Of a stretch of DNA of 64,000 bases, positions 53,265 through 60,994 are shown one piece after another; position 1 is the first letter of the stretch; each line of letters opens with the position of its first letter. The translations under genes and the position numbers were made by a program. The notes beneath the pieces were generated by a model. The model searched no databases. It saw only the letters and a program-made list of their open reading frames with translations, and was not told where the DNA came from. This stretch comes from an uncultured Acidimicrobiales bacterium (GTDB taxonomy: Bacteria; Actinomycetota; Acidimicrobiia; Acidimicrobiales; SZUA-35): contig CALAJQ010000006.1 of assembly GCA_937922785.1 (NCBI GenBank), positions 58,156-122,155 on the forward strand. Reading direction: 5' to 3'.

Positions 53265-54467
53265 GTGAGCAAGAACCCTGTGAAGTGGATTAAGTCACTC
53301 TCAAGTTTTGTCTGGGACGTGGCCAAGCATTGGTATCACGGTGGCCTGGGCGACCTTGCCGCTGGCGTCACGTTCTGGATCTTGTTGTCAGTACCCGCCC
53401 TCGTGTTGGCGATGGTCTCTGGGCTGGGCTGGTTGAAAGACCTGACAGGTCAGGACTTTGTTGACGAGATCAGCGGAGGCGTTGTCAACTTCTTCGACGG
53501 GATCTTCGATAACTCCGGCGACGAAGTGACCAATCTTGTTGAGTCAATGTTTGAGCAGGGCAACTCCGGAATCTTGACCTTCTCGATTCTTTTAGCCATG
53601 TGGACTATTAGCCGAGGCTTTGCCGGACTGATTCGAGCGCTCGACGAGGTCTATGACGTCGAGGATGGCCGAGCTTGGTATCACGCCCGAGTCGTTGCCC
53701 TCTTCCTTGGACTGGGAACCTTCCTCGTTGCGGCCCCAATTGCGGCGTTGGAAATCTACGTTTGGCCCGAGCTTGACCTTGGAACCTATGAAAGCACCGC
53801 TCGATCAGGGGTTGCCGTTCTAATTCTTGTTCTTTGGGCTTCTGTGATCTTCTACTACGGCCCAGCGACCCGATCACGTTGGCGTTGGGACTTGCCTGGC
53901 GCGATCATCGCCGCTGTCATGTGGTGGGGTCTTTCACTTGGCTTCGAGTACTACGTTGACGTGATCACGACCCAAGGCGACGGTGTCGCCGGGGTTTCGG
54001 GCGCCATCGGTGGTGGTTTGTTGGCTCTCACTTGGATCTGGCTTGCAGCGCAGGTTCTTCTCATCGGCGCAGCAGTTAACGCCGCAGTCGGCGATCGTCT
54101 GGATGTGGACCGAGGCAAGAGGTCATGGCGGTTGAACGAGAAAATCTTTCGCACTGGAGAGATCAAGAAAGTCATCATCGACGAAACCCCCAAGGGCGGA
54201 GTCAACGCCGCCGCCTCCAGCATTGGTGCCTCAACAGCAAAGCTTGGAGCTAAACCAGGATCGTTCTTCGACGTGAGGCCAGTTGCCAATCACGACATCG
54301 CACGACCCGTCGATCTGGGCCGGGCGGTCGACCTAGATGCGCTTGCAGACTTGGATTCAGACGACCTGAACGCTGCCGCCAAGACTGGTGTAGACCTTGA
54401 CACTCCACCATTGTTGGAGAACTCAACTCCAGCTGCTCCAGTAAGACCTGCGCGCGGTAATAACTAG
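53265..54467 (+). CDS. YihY/BrkB-family inner membrane protein
   Basis: A 400-residue membrane protein with about six helices in residues 20-270: KHWYHGGLGDLAAGVTFWILLSVPALVLAM at the start and 'GALLALTWIWLAAQVLLIGAAVNAAVGDRLD' at the end of the domain are diagnostic of the YihY/BrkB (formerly ribonuclease BN) family. The C-terminal 120 residues are cytosolic, with Ala/Lys-rich stretches ending ARGNN. Despite old annotations it is not a ribonuclease; function is unknown. The gap to galE holds two copies of a 15-base unit. Confidence 0.88.
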   Translation: MSKNPVKWIKSLSSFVWDVAKHWYHGGLGDLAAGVTFWILLSVPALVLAMVSGLGWLKDLTGQDFVDEISGGVVNFFDGIFDNSGDEVTNLVESMFEQGNSGILTFSILLAMWTISRGFAGLIRALDEVYDVEDGRAWYHARVVALFLGLGTFLVAAPIAALEIYVWPELDLGTYESTARSGVAVLILVLWASVIFYYGPATRSRWRWDLPGAIIAAVMWWGLSLGFEYYVDVITTQGDGVAGVSGAIGGGLLALTWIWLAAQVLLIGAAVNAAVGDRLDVDRGKRSWRLNEKIFRTGEIKKVIIDETPKGGVNAAASSIGASTAKLGAKPGSFFDVRPVANHDIARPVDLGRAVDLDALADLDSDDLNAAAKTGVDLDTPPLLENSTPAAPVRPARGNN

Positions 54468-54470
54468 CAC

Positions 54471-54507
54471 CGCTGGCCCTTCTGGCGCTGGCCCTTCTGG
54501 CGCTGGC
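54471..54507. repeat. 15-bp tandem duplication between brkB and galE
   Basis: CGCTGGCCCTTCTGG occurs at 54471-54485 and 54486-54500, followed by a partial third copy CGCTGGC up to the galE stop codon. Both genes converge here. Confidence 0.75.
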
Positions 54508-55514
54508 TAGTAGCCGTCAGGGTTTTGTGATTGCCAACGCCATGCGTCGGCGCAGATTTCTTCGAGAGTGCGATAGTTGGAGAAACCCAACTCTTGTGCG
54601 GCCAAGCGGGTATCTCCAAACAATGACGCAACGTCACCTGCGCCACGCTCTTTGACTGTGCGGTCGATCTTGACGCCTGCGGCTTTTTCAACAGCCGAAA
54701 TCAGTTGGAGAACGGAAACGCCTTCACCACGACCGATGTTGTAAGCGTTGAACCCGTCTTCACCGGACATTTTTTCCAGCGCGGTCAAGTGACTTTCGGC
54801 CACATCCATCACATGTACGTAGTCACGTACGCCTGTGCCGTCTGGAGTGTCAAAGTCGTCACCGAAAATGGCGACTTCGGCGAGGTTGCCTACAGCCACG
54901 TGCATCAGAATCGGCAATAGGTTAGATAGAAGGCCCGTAGGATCTTCGCCGATGTGACCTGATGGGTGAGCTCCGGCCGGGTTGAAATACCGCAGGGCCG
55001 TGATGGAAAAACTTGGGTCCGAGCTGCACAGGTCAGCACAGATTCGTTCCCCGAAAGCTTTGGTGCGCGAATAGGGGTTGGTTGGTCTTGGCGTGGCGGT
55101 CTCGGGGATTGGCAGTTCGTCTGCGTCTCCATAGATCGACCCAGAAGAACTGAACACGATGCGGCGAACTCCGGCCGCCGTTGCGGCTTGAAGAACCGAA
55201 GTCAGGCCTTCGATGTTGTTGGCAAAATAGTCGACCGGACGTTCCATCGATTCTCGAACGTGCTTGAAGGCCGCAAAGTGAATGATGCTGTCAATCTCGC
55301 CTTCGGTCATCACATCAGTCAGCTTGGAAGTGTCTCGAACGTTCAGCTCCACGAACGTCGCTGACTTGCCAGCGATCTTGGCGATCCGCTCTAGGACGGC
55401 GGCCTTTGAGTTGGAGAGATCGTCGACGATTGTGACTTCGTGACCGGCTTCGAGGAGTGCGACGGATTGATGGCTTCCAATGAAGCCACATCCGCCTGTT
55501 ACTAGGACATGCAT
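54507..55514 (-). CDS. galE: UDP-glucose 4-epimerase
   Basis: A 335-residue NAD-dependent extended-type SDR that interconverts UDP-glucose and UDP-galactose (or the GlcNAc forms). NAD-binding GGCGFIG is at 7-13; the catalytic triad is S124, Y148 and K152 in YSRTK. The segment RYFNPAGAHPSGHIGEDP is the epimerase signature. The start is ATG 55514; the frame is open further up to 55595 inside the membrane gene. It is the last gene of a five-gene minus-strand run but has its own promoter at the upstream stop codon. Confidence 0.93.
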   Translation of the reverse strand: MHVLVTGGCGFIGSHQSVALLEAGHEVTIVDDLSNSKAAVLERIAKIAGKSATFVELNVRDTSKLTDVMTEGEIDSIIHFAAFKHVRESMERPVDYFANNIEGLTSVLQAATAAGVRRIVFSSSGSIYGDADELPIPETATPRPTNPYSRTKAFGERICADLCSSDPSFSITALRYFNPAGAHPSGHIGEDPTGLLSNLLPILMHVAVGNLAEVAIFGDDFDTPDGTGVRDYVHVMDVAESHLTALEKMSGEDGFNAYNIGRGEGVSVLQLISAVEKAAGVKIDRTVKERGAGDVASLFGDTRLAAQELGFSNYRTLEEICADAWRWQSQNPDGY

Positions 55515-55522
55515 GGTTGGAA

Positions 55523-55528
55523 AGACTA
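55523..55528 (-). promoter_or_regulatory. -10 hexamer TAGTCT overlapping a stop codon, leaderless galE
   Basis: The TAG stop of the VTT gene starts the hexamer TAGTCT, which ends eight bases before the galE ATG at 55514. Confidence 0.5.
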
Positions 55529-56134
55529 CTTCGTTTCGCCCACGCGAAGGTACGAGCGAAATAGACCAAATGCGAACAATGCGACGCTTCCCCAAATCAC
55601 GTACTGGATGACGCCGAGGTCAGCAATCACGTTGCCGGCGCTCGCCAGTAAGTAGTAGCGGGTTCCGCGGCCAAGCACAGTTGCCAAGAAGTAGAGCTTG
55701 TAGCTATAACGACGCATGATTGCTACTAGTCGGAAGGGTTCGAACGGGAGGAACGTCAGGCCGCCGAAGAGCAGTCCGAGGAACATGTGGCGTTCAACCA
55801 GGTCGATATAGCGACTGCTGCCAACGATCTGGCGGAAACGTTCGAAGACGCTGAACGTAGACAGCTGTAGGACCCAGCGAGCTTCAACCAGCACGATCAC
55901 TCCGTTGATGAGCCCACCCACCACACCGATTGTCAAAGGAGTGATTGACTCCGATGCTGCTAGTACATAGGCGTCGGCTGGCATCGGAACAAAAGTGGTG
56001 GCTCCGCTCATGAAACCGCAGAACTTTAGTAAGGGTGAGTCAATCGCTGCGCCTAGGACCCACATTCCAAGTGCGAAAACACCGAGGCCACCAGCTATCA
56101 GCCACAGTTCAGTGCTTCGCGAGGTTCGGGACAT
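55526..56134 (-). CDS. VTT-domain (DedA/SNARE-associated-like) membrane protein
   Basis: A 202-residue membrane protein with five hydrophobic segments (about 10-28, 40-60, 65-83, 118-135, 170-190). The stretch FLATVLGRGTRYYLLASAGNVI matches the conserved end of VTT/DedA domains, where a positive residue in the GR-xxRYY motif is required. Members are implicated in lipid scrambling. Its start codon lies inside the end of the PLD gene (26-base overlap), so the two are expressed together, in keeping with a lipid role for both. Confidence 0.75.
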   Translation of the reverse strand: MSRTSRSTELWLIAGGLGVFALGMWVLGAAIDSPLLKFCGFMSGATTFVPMPADAYVLAASESITPLTIGVVGGLINGVIVLVEARWVLQLSTFSVFERFRQIVGSSRYIDLVERHMFLGLLFGGLTFLPFEPFRLVAIMRRYSYKLYFLATVLGRGTRYYLLASAGNVIADLGVIQYVIWGSVALFAFGLFRSYLRVGETK

Positions 56135-57212
56135 AAGGGGCGATCAGGTGGCGGAGGGCAAATACGGATGCATGAATTGCGTAAGACACCACTCCACCCG
56201 CAACCACCCGATGTCGGGGATCTTCCGGAGGCAGCGGATCAGTGTCAAACAATAGGGCCTTCTTAAAGTCGGCGATGAAGTCTTGGTCGTTAATGTGCAA
56301 ACAAATTTCCTGATTGCACCAGAAGCTGTGGCGACCAAAATTCGAGGAACCGATAAGAAGTTCCGAATCATCGACAAGAAGGAACTTTGAGTGAGAAAAG
56401 TTGGCATAGGAGAGCATTTCTGCACCCGATCTTCGAAGGCGCCACTCGAGGTAAGGACTCATCCATTCGTACAGTTCGAGGTTGTTGTCGCGGCTGGCCA
56501 CAATCTGGATATTCGGCGCCGCAGCCTTTTGGATTATCTTGATCAGTCCAATGTCGACGGCGTAGGGCGAAGCCAACAAGATGCTGTGTTTGGCGCTTGT
56601 GACCATGGTGTCGAACACGTTCTCGATTTCTGAGTTCGTGATGATATGGCTATTGGTTGAGCGTCGACCTCCACCGAAACTGAATTCGAAATCGTCAACG
56701 ATGGCGGCTCGAATTGCTGAGTCGCGAATCTTGACCATGAAGTCATGCCACTCGAAGTTGTGGTCACTTACGTTTATGCCACCGAGGTAGGCGGCGTCGT
56801 CGATAACAAAGATCTTCTTGTGGTTACGAGCCGGGGCGAACAAGTTTGCGGGGCCCAGAGGATGAGTGAAGTTCAGACCGATGCCTTGGCTGCGGAGCCG
56901 TTCGAACATGGCTTTTGTCGCTGCTACTTCGTCTGCAACTTCAGGTCGACGCACAGGGACGTCACTTACGCGGAAGCGGGTGAAGGAGTCAACCAGCAGG
57001 CGGACCTCAACACCACGAGCTTTGGCGGCTAGGAGTAGCTCGGCGATCTCCAAACCGGCCTTGTCGCCATCAAAGGTCATCAGCTGAATGAGGATTTGCG
57101 ATCTTGCCTTAGGGATTTCAGAACGGAGCTCGGCTATGAATTCTGGAGTCTGAAGAACCTGGAATCGGAGGTGGCGCGAAGGTTCAGCGCAGTCGCTCCA
57201 GGAGTTGTTCAT
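56109..57212 (-). CDS. phospholipase D-like protein (cardiolipin synthase type)
   Basis: A 367-residue protein with two HKD motifs: H131-x-K133-x4-D138 in NHKKIFVIDDAAYLGGIN and H274-x-K276-x4-D281 in SHSKFLLVDDSELLIGSSNF. Two HKD motifs on one chain with the GSSNF ending are typical of cardiolipin synthases and related phosphatidyltransferases. No N-terminal membrane helices are present, unlike E. coli ClsA. The frame is open to 57302; ATG 57212 is supported by its -10 (TAGAGT). It sits in a run with the VTT protein. Confidence 0.88.
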   Translation of the reverse strand: MNNSWSDCAEPSRHLRFQVLQTPEFIAELRSEIPKARSQILIQLMTFDGDKAGLEIAELLLAAKARGVEVRLLVDSFTRFRVSDVPVRRPEVADEVAATKAMFERLRSQGIGLNFTHPLGPANLFAPARNHKKIFVIDDAAYLGGINVSDHNFEWHDFMVKIRDSAIRAAIVDDFEFSFGGGRRSTNSHIITNSEIENVFDTMVTSAKHSILLASPYAVDIGLIKIIQKAAAPNIQIVASRDNNLELYEWMSPYLEWRLRRSGAEMLSYANFSHSKFLLVDDSELLIGSSNFGRHSFWCNQEICLHINDQDFIADFKKALLFDTDPLPPEDPRHRVVAGGVVSYAIHASVFALRHLIAPYVPNLAKH

Positions 57213-57219
57213 CGGCGCA

Positions 57220-57225
57220 ACTCTA
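57220..57225 (-). promoter_or_regulatory. -10 hexamer TAGAGT overlapping a stop codon, leaderless PLD gene
   Basis: The TAG stop of the NadD-like gene is the first half of TAGAGT, which ends seven bases before the ATG at 57212. Confidence 0.5.
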
Positions 57226-57807
57226 GGCGATGGGCGGTTGATCCTCGGCCAGCCACGCGTCGTATCGCGCCGGGTTAATCCAAGCGCCGGTTTGCTCGGC
57301 AAACCGGCGGGCCGCCGGGAGCATTAACTCGATCGCCCCGTCCCTTGCAGCGGTCGATGACACGGTGCCTGTGAATTCGACATCAACTGAAAGCAGGTGT
57401 TGGTTGGCAATCTCAATTGGGGGTCGGGGAGCTACTGCAAGCTCGGGTAGTCGGGACAAGGCGTCAAGCCTGTGTGCCTCACTGTCATACCACTGTGGCT
57501 GTTGGATCTGGTCCCACTTGTCGGCGCCCATAATCAAGACATCAAAACCGTCGGCCACGTCGGCCAAGAGTTGGCGGTCTGTCACCGAAACCGAGAGCCA
57601 GTCGTGGTCGGACACAGACTGGGCTATGACCTCCAGACGATGATTCAGGCGAGGGTGTGTCACTGTCTCTTTCGCTAGCGCCTGGCGCGAAACCATAAAC
57701 ACCACTCGTTCCAGCTCTCGCTGCTCCCTAGCAGCCGCAGCAACCGCTAGGTGGGCCACTGTGGGTGGATTAAAGGATCCGGGATAGACCCCTGTTCTGA
57801 CGGTCAT
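57223..57807 (-). CDS. nicotinate-nucleotide adenylyltransferase-like protein (NadD/cytidylyltransferase fold)
   Basis: A 194-residue nucleotidyltransferase. The N-terminal GVYPGSFNPPTVAHLAVA is the HxGH-type nucleotide-binding loop, here with H as TVAHL, and the C-terminal TVSSTAARDG matches the ISSTxIR motif of NadD. Overall it looks like NadD, but the segment after the first motif (LERVVFMVSRQALAKETV) is not the usual NadD sequence, so a different nucleotide substrate is possible. It overlaps the M1 peptidase gene by four bases. Confidence 0.7.
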   Translation of the reverse strand: MTVRTGVYPGSFNPPTVAHLAVAAAAREQRELERVVFMVSRQALAKETVTHPRLNHRLEVIAQSVSDHDWLSVSVTDRQLLADVADGFDVLIMGADKWDQIQQPQWYDSEAHRLDALSRLPELAVAPRPPIEIANQHLLSVDVEFTGTVSSTAARDGAIELMLPAARRFAEQTGAWINPARYDAWLAEDQPPIA

Positions 57808-59387
57808 GGAAGATCAGGCATTGTCGGGTCGATCAGGTAGTCGGTGAGAATGTTGGCGGCACGAGGGCCGCCGATCTCAGTAACGAGATCAACGAAGTCT
57901 TGGGTTGATGCGTCACCACCGCCGAAGCGCTGCACCCAGGCACGAAGTATCTGGAAGAACACGTCGTCACCGGTCGTGCGTCTGATTGCTTCCAGGGCAA
58001 GGCCGCCCCGAAGATAGACAGTCGGGCTAAACAAGTCGGTTTGGCTGCGCCCAACTAGCGGGCCGAGGTTTCTGGCTTTGGCTGCTGTTTCAAGTTGTTC
58101 GAACGTTCGGAGGCCGAGTTTTGTGTCTAGCCAATAGGTCTCGGCCCAGGTGGCGAATCCCTCGTTTAACCAGATGTCTTCCCACGACGTTGGTGAAACG
58201 TCATTGCCAAACCATTGATGGGCCAGTTCGTGGGCGATGAGGAAATCATTCGCCGGGTTCGGAACCTCAAGGAGCCCTATTCCAAACAAAGACAGAGTCT
58301 GATTTTCAAGAGCGAAGTTCAGTGAGTCGGGAATGATCACTCCTCCATAGGACTCGAACGGGTACGGGCCGAAGAGCTCAGTGAAGGTGTCGAGCATCTC
58401 GGCTGTGGGGGCAAAAGCGGCAGCTGCGTCGCTCTCACGTCCTAGCGGTACTACGTGACGGATAGGTACTTCGCCAGTGTTGTCTTGGCTGATTGTGAAC
58501 GGGCCAGTGACAACTGAGGCTAGGTATGTGGCCATTGGTTCGGTGGTCTGCCAAACGTAGGTTGCTACACCGTTCTCGCTGGTTTGATCAATGAGTAAAC
58601 CGGGTCCAGCAGCTATGTTTGGCTCGGCGACCGACACCGCGATCGTGAAGGTCGCTTTGTCTCTTGGGTGGTCGTTGGACGGGAACCATGTGGCCGCCCC
58701 AGTGGGCTCGCTGGCAACGTAGGAGCCCCACGGTCTGGTGATCCAACCGACTGGTCCGGGTGCTGTGCGATCGTTCAGGGGAGTGGGAATTCCCGAATAC
58801 TCAACCCGCACAGACGTCTCTTGCCCGGCAACAAGTGGCGTTGGGGGAAGAACGATTAGCTCGCGACCTTGGCGCTCGAATCGGGCTTGCGCTCCGTCAA
58901 CAAAGACGCTGGACACAAACATGCCGACGAGATCCATATTGAATGTGGTGGCTGGAGCATCTGGAACGATCGTCAGCCCTGCTATGGCGTCAAGTTCAGG
59001 CTCGGTGGCATCAATAAAGATCGTGTAGTTCTGAACGTCATAGCCCGGATTTCCCAAACCTGGGAAGAGCGGGTCGCCGATGCCGTCATCAGTTTCGGCC
59101 GGGATGGTCGGCTCGGGTGCTGCGGTAGTGGGTGGGAATGTCGGCCCGCCAGGGTCCAGCGTGGTTTCACTACTAGGAGCAGTAGTTGTTGTGGTCTGGC
59201 CGGGTGGAGGTTCGGTCGTGCTTGTTGTTGAGTTCGGCGTGGTGGAGGTTGTGGGTTGCCTGTCTTGGGGGAGCGCTTGGGGCTCATCGCCGTAGCGGTT
59301 TGTCGCAATGTCGGACAACCCACACGCAGCTGCAGTCAGGGCGAAGCCCGCAAGCAACGCAGCTAGCTTTTTGCGGGCTGAAATCAC
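57804..59387 (-). CDS. M1-family zinc metallopeptidase, lipoprotein
   Basis: A 527-residue exported peptidase. Residues 1-22 form a lipoprotein signal with lipobox-like TAAAC (C22), followed by a Thr/Pro-rich linker to about residue 100. The zinc site HELAH is at 386-390 with the third ligand E409 in WLNEGFATWAE. The substrate-binding GAMEN motif is replaced by NFALENQT (357-364), as in some bacterial M1 enzymes. It would act on peptides at the outer membrane face. The GTG start has no clear ribosome-binding site; the divergent thioesterase gene begins 69 bases away. Confidence 0.87.
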   Translation of the reverse strand: MISARKKLAALLAGFALTAAACGLSDIATNRYGDEPQALPQDRQPTTSTTPNSTTSTTEPPPGQTTTTTAPSSETTLDPGGPTFPPTTAAPEPTIPAETDDGIGDPLFPGLGNPGYDVQNYTIFIDATEPELDAIAGLTIVPDAPATTFNMDLVGMFVSSVFVDGAQARFERQGRELIVLPPTPLVAGQETSVRVEYSGIPTPLNDRTAPGPVGWITRPWGSYVASEPTGAATWFPSNDHPRDKATFTIAVSVAEPNIAAGPGLLIDQTSENGVATYVWQTTEPMATYLASVVTGPFTISQDNTGEVPIRHVVPLGRESDAAAAFAPTAEMLDTFTELFGPYPFESYGGVIIPDSLNFALENQTLSLFGIGLLEVPNPANDFLIAHELAHQWFGNDVSPTSWEDIWLNEGFATWAETYWLDTKLGLRTFEQLETAAKARNLGPLVGRSQTDLFSPTVYLRGGLALEAIRRTTGDDVFFQILRAWVQRFGGGDASTQDFVDLVTEIGGPRAANILTDYLIDPTMPDLP

Positions 59388-59442
59388 TGCTACATAGTCG
59401 CGCCAAACTCCGGATTTGTAGCGGAGGGCGCATTTGGGAACC

Positions 59443-59448
59443 TAGGCT
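59443..59448 (+). promoter_or_regulatory. -10 hexamer TAGGCT upstream of thioesterase gene
   Basis: TAGGCT ends eight bases before the GTG at 59457. Confidence 0.4.
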
Positions 59449-59456
59449 CTGGCCCG

Positions 59457-59900
59457 GTGAGCGAAACCAGCCCAGAAACCAGCAACCCAGACAGCAGTTT
59501 GGTATTCGACGTTCTGTCGGCTTTGCACCCCGAGGTTGTGACCACAGCAACTGAGGCGGGAGGTGCCACGGGGGAGGCTGTTTTTAGTCCTAGGCCCGAA
59601 CATCGTGGCAACCCCGGTTGGCTGCATGGTGGACTGGCAGCCACCGTTTTGGATCACGTTTGCGCCCGAATTAGCGCAGCATCAATGGGGGAGCGGGTTG
59701 TTACCGGAAAGCTAGATCTTCGGTACCGCAACCCTGTTTCTTTGGCTGATGGCCCATACACGGTCCGGGGTGAAGCTGAACGGGCCCGAGGTCGAATGGT
59801 CAAAGTCACCGCCGCTATCCATGACCACGATGGAAAACGCTTAGTCGAAGCAAAAGGCCTGTTCGTCACCCTTAGGGGGTCAAGTCTCAAAACCAGCTAG
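59457..59900 (+). CDS. PaaI/YdiI-type hotdog-fold thioesterase
   Basis: A 147-residue acyl-CoA thioesterase of the hotdog fold. The active-site segment HRGNPGWLHGGLAATVLDHVCARIS (about 40-65) contains the catalytic Asp/His region, followed by GKLDLRYRNPVSLADGPYTVRGEAERARGRMVKVTAAIHD, the dimer interface. The final codons GSSLKTS and the TAG stop come from a copy of the dispersed 46-base repeat, so the C-terminus may be recent. Substrate unknown. Confidence 0.85.
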   Translation: MSETSPETSNPDSSLVFDVLSALHPEVVTTATEAGGATGEAVFSPRPEHRGNPGWLHGGLAATVLDHVCARISAASMGERVVTGKLDLRYRNPVSLADGPYTVRGEAERARGRMVKVTAAIHDHDGKRLVEAKGLFVTLRGSSLKTS

Positions 59901-59922
59901 GTGCCTAGATCTGTGGATAACT
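59877..59922 (+). repeat. 46-bp dispersed repeat with DnaA box, copy 2 (overlaps thioesterase end)
   Basis: Matches 28734-28779 at 41 of 46 positions. TGTGGATAA at 59912-59920 is again the complement of a perfect DnaA box. The first 24 bases lie inside the thioesterase frame and supply its last seven residues and stop; the rest fills the gap before terC. Confidence 0.8.
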
Positions 59923-59989
59923 AGGTCCAGCTAGGGCCGATGGCTTTGATGACGCCTAATTGAGCGGGATTGCGCAATACTTGTGGGAC

Positions 59990-60985
59990 ATGTTTTTTGC
60001 TACGACGGGTGCCCGCGAGTCCTTTGTTGAATTGAATGTTCCGATCTGGGCTTGGTTTGCGCTGGCAGCCACCATCGGGGTGATGCTGGGTATCGACCTC
60101 TATCGTCACCGTGACGATCACGAACCGACCGCATCAGAGGCGCTCAAAGAGACGCTCGTCTGGATTGGCTGCGGCCTGGCATTCAGCATTGTTGTTTACT
60201 TTGGCTTCGGAGACCAAGGAGGTGCGGCCTTTGGTGAGTACATCTCCGGCTACCTAATCGAGAAATCGCTCAGCATTGACAATGTCTTTGTCTGGTCGAT
60301 CATCTTCTCGGCAATGTCCATCCCGCTGAAATATCAGCACAGGGTGCTCTTCTGGGGCATCTTCGGCGCTCTAGTCCTGAGACTGTTTTTCATTCTCATT
60401 GGTAGCCGCTTGATTGCTAGGTTCTTCTGGCTGCTCGTGGTGTTTGGCGTGTTCTTGATCTACACCGGTTTCAAGATCATTCGCCACAGAGACGACGAAG
60501 GCGAGAACACCAGCACGATGGGCTTGGGCCTTTTGGAGCGGTTTGTTCCCGTTACCGACAAGCTCGATGGCCACAACTTCTTCACCGTTATTAACGGCGT
60601 CAAGACTGCGACCCCGCTGTTTGCGGCCCTGGTAGTTATCGAGTTCACCGATGTGGTCTTTGCGCTTGACTCGGTTCCGGCAGTTCTAGCCGTTTCGAAT
60701 GAGCCCTTTATTGTGTTCACGTCGAACGCGTTCGCCATCCTCGGGTTGAGAGCCATGTACTTCCTGCTGGCAAATGCTCGTGAGCGGTTCCACTACCTAA
60801 GTCACGGCCTGGGCGCCATCTTGATCTTTGTAGGTGCCAAGATGGCGATCTCGCATTGGTACCACCTGAACACCTACATTTCGCTGGGAATCATCGTCTC
60901 CCTTCTGGTCGGGGCTGTTGTGTTCTCGGAACGACGGGCCCGCAAGTTGGGAATCACTTGGGAAGAAGTGACTTCGAGTCACTAA
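59990..60985 (+). CDS. TerC/Alx-family integral membrane protein
   Basis: A 331-residue membrane protein with nine or ten helices. WAWFALAATIGVMLGIDLYRHRDDHE, SLSIDNVFVWSIIF, 'KYQHRVLFWGIFGALVLRLFFI', 'VVIEFTDVVFALDSVPAVLAVS' and 'SNAFAILGLRAMYFLLANARERFHYL' are signature segments with the conserved metal-interacting acidic residues. TerC/Alx proteins export Mn2+ and help metalate secreted proteins. A TTG at 59960 is an alternative start, adding ten residues; ATG 59990 begins where family members usually begin. Confidence 0.9.
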   Translation: MFFATTGARESFVELNVPIWAWFALAATIGVMLGIDLYRHRDDHEPTASEALKETLVWIGCGLAFSIVVYFGFGDQGGAAFGEYISGYLIEKSLSIDNVFVWSIIFSAMSIPLKYQHRVLFWGIFGALVLRLFFILIGSRLIARFFWLLVVFGVFLIYTGFKIIRHRDDEGENTSTMGLGLLERFVPVTDKLDGHNFFTVINGVKTATPLFAALVVIEFTDVVFALDSVPAVLAVSNEPFIVFTSNAFAILGLRAMYFLLANARERFHYLSHGLGAILIFVGAKMAISHWYHLNTYISLGIIVSLLVGAVVFSERRARKLGITWEEVTSSH

Positions 60986-60988
60986 CCT
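60983..60988 (+). promoter_or_regulatory. -10 hexamer TAACCT overlapping a stop codon, leaderless ilvD
   Basis: The TAA stop of terC (60983-60985) is the first half of TAACCT, which ends six bases before the ATG at 60995. Confidence 0.55.
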
Positions 60989-60994
60989 AGGGGA

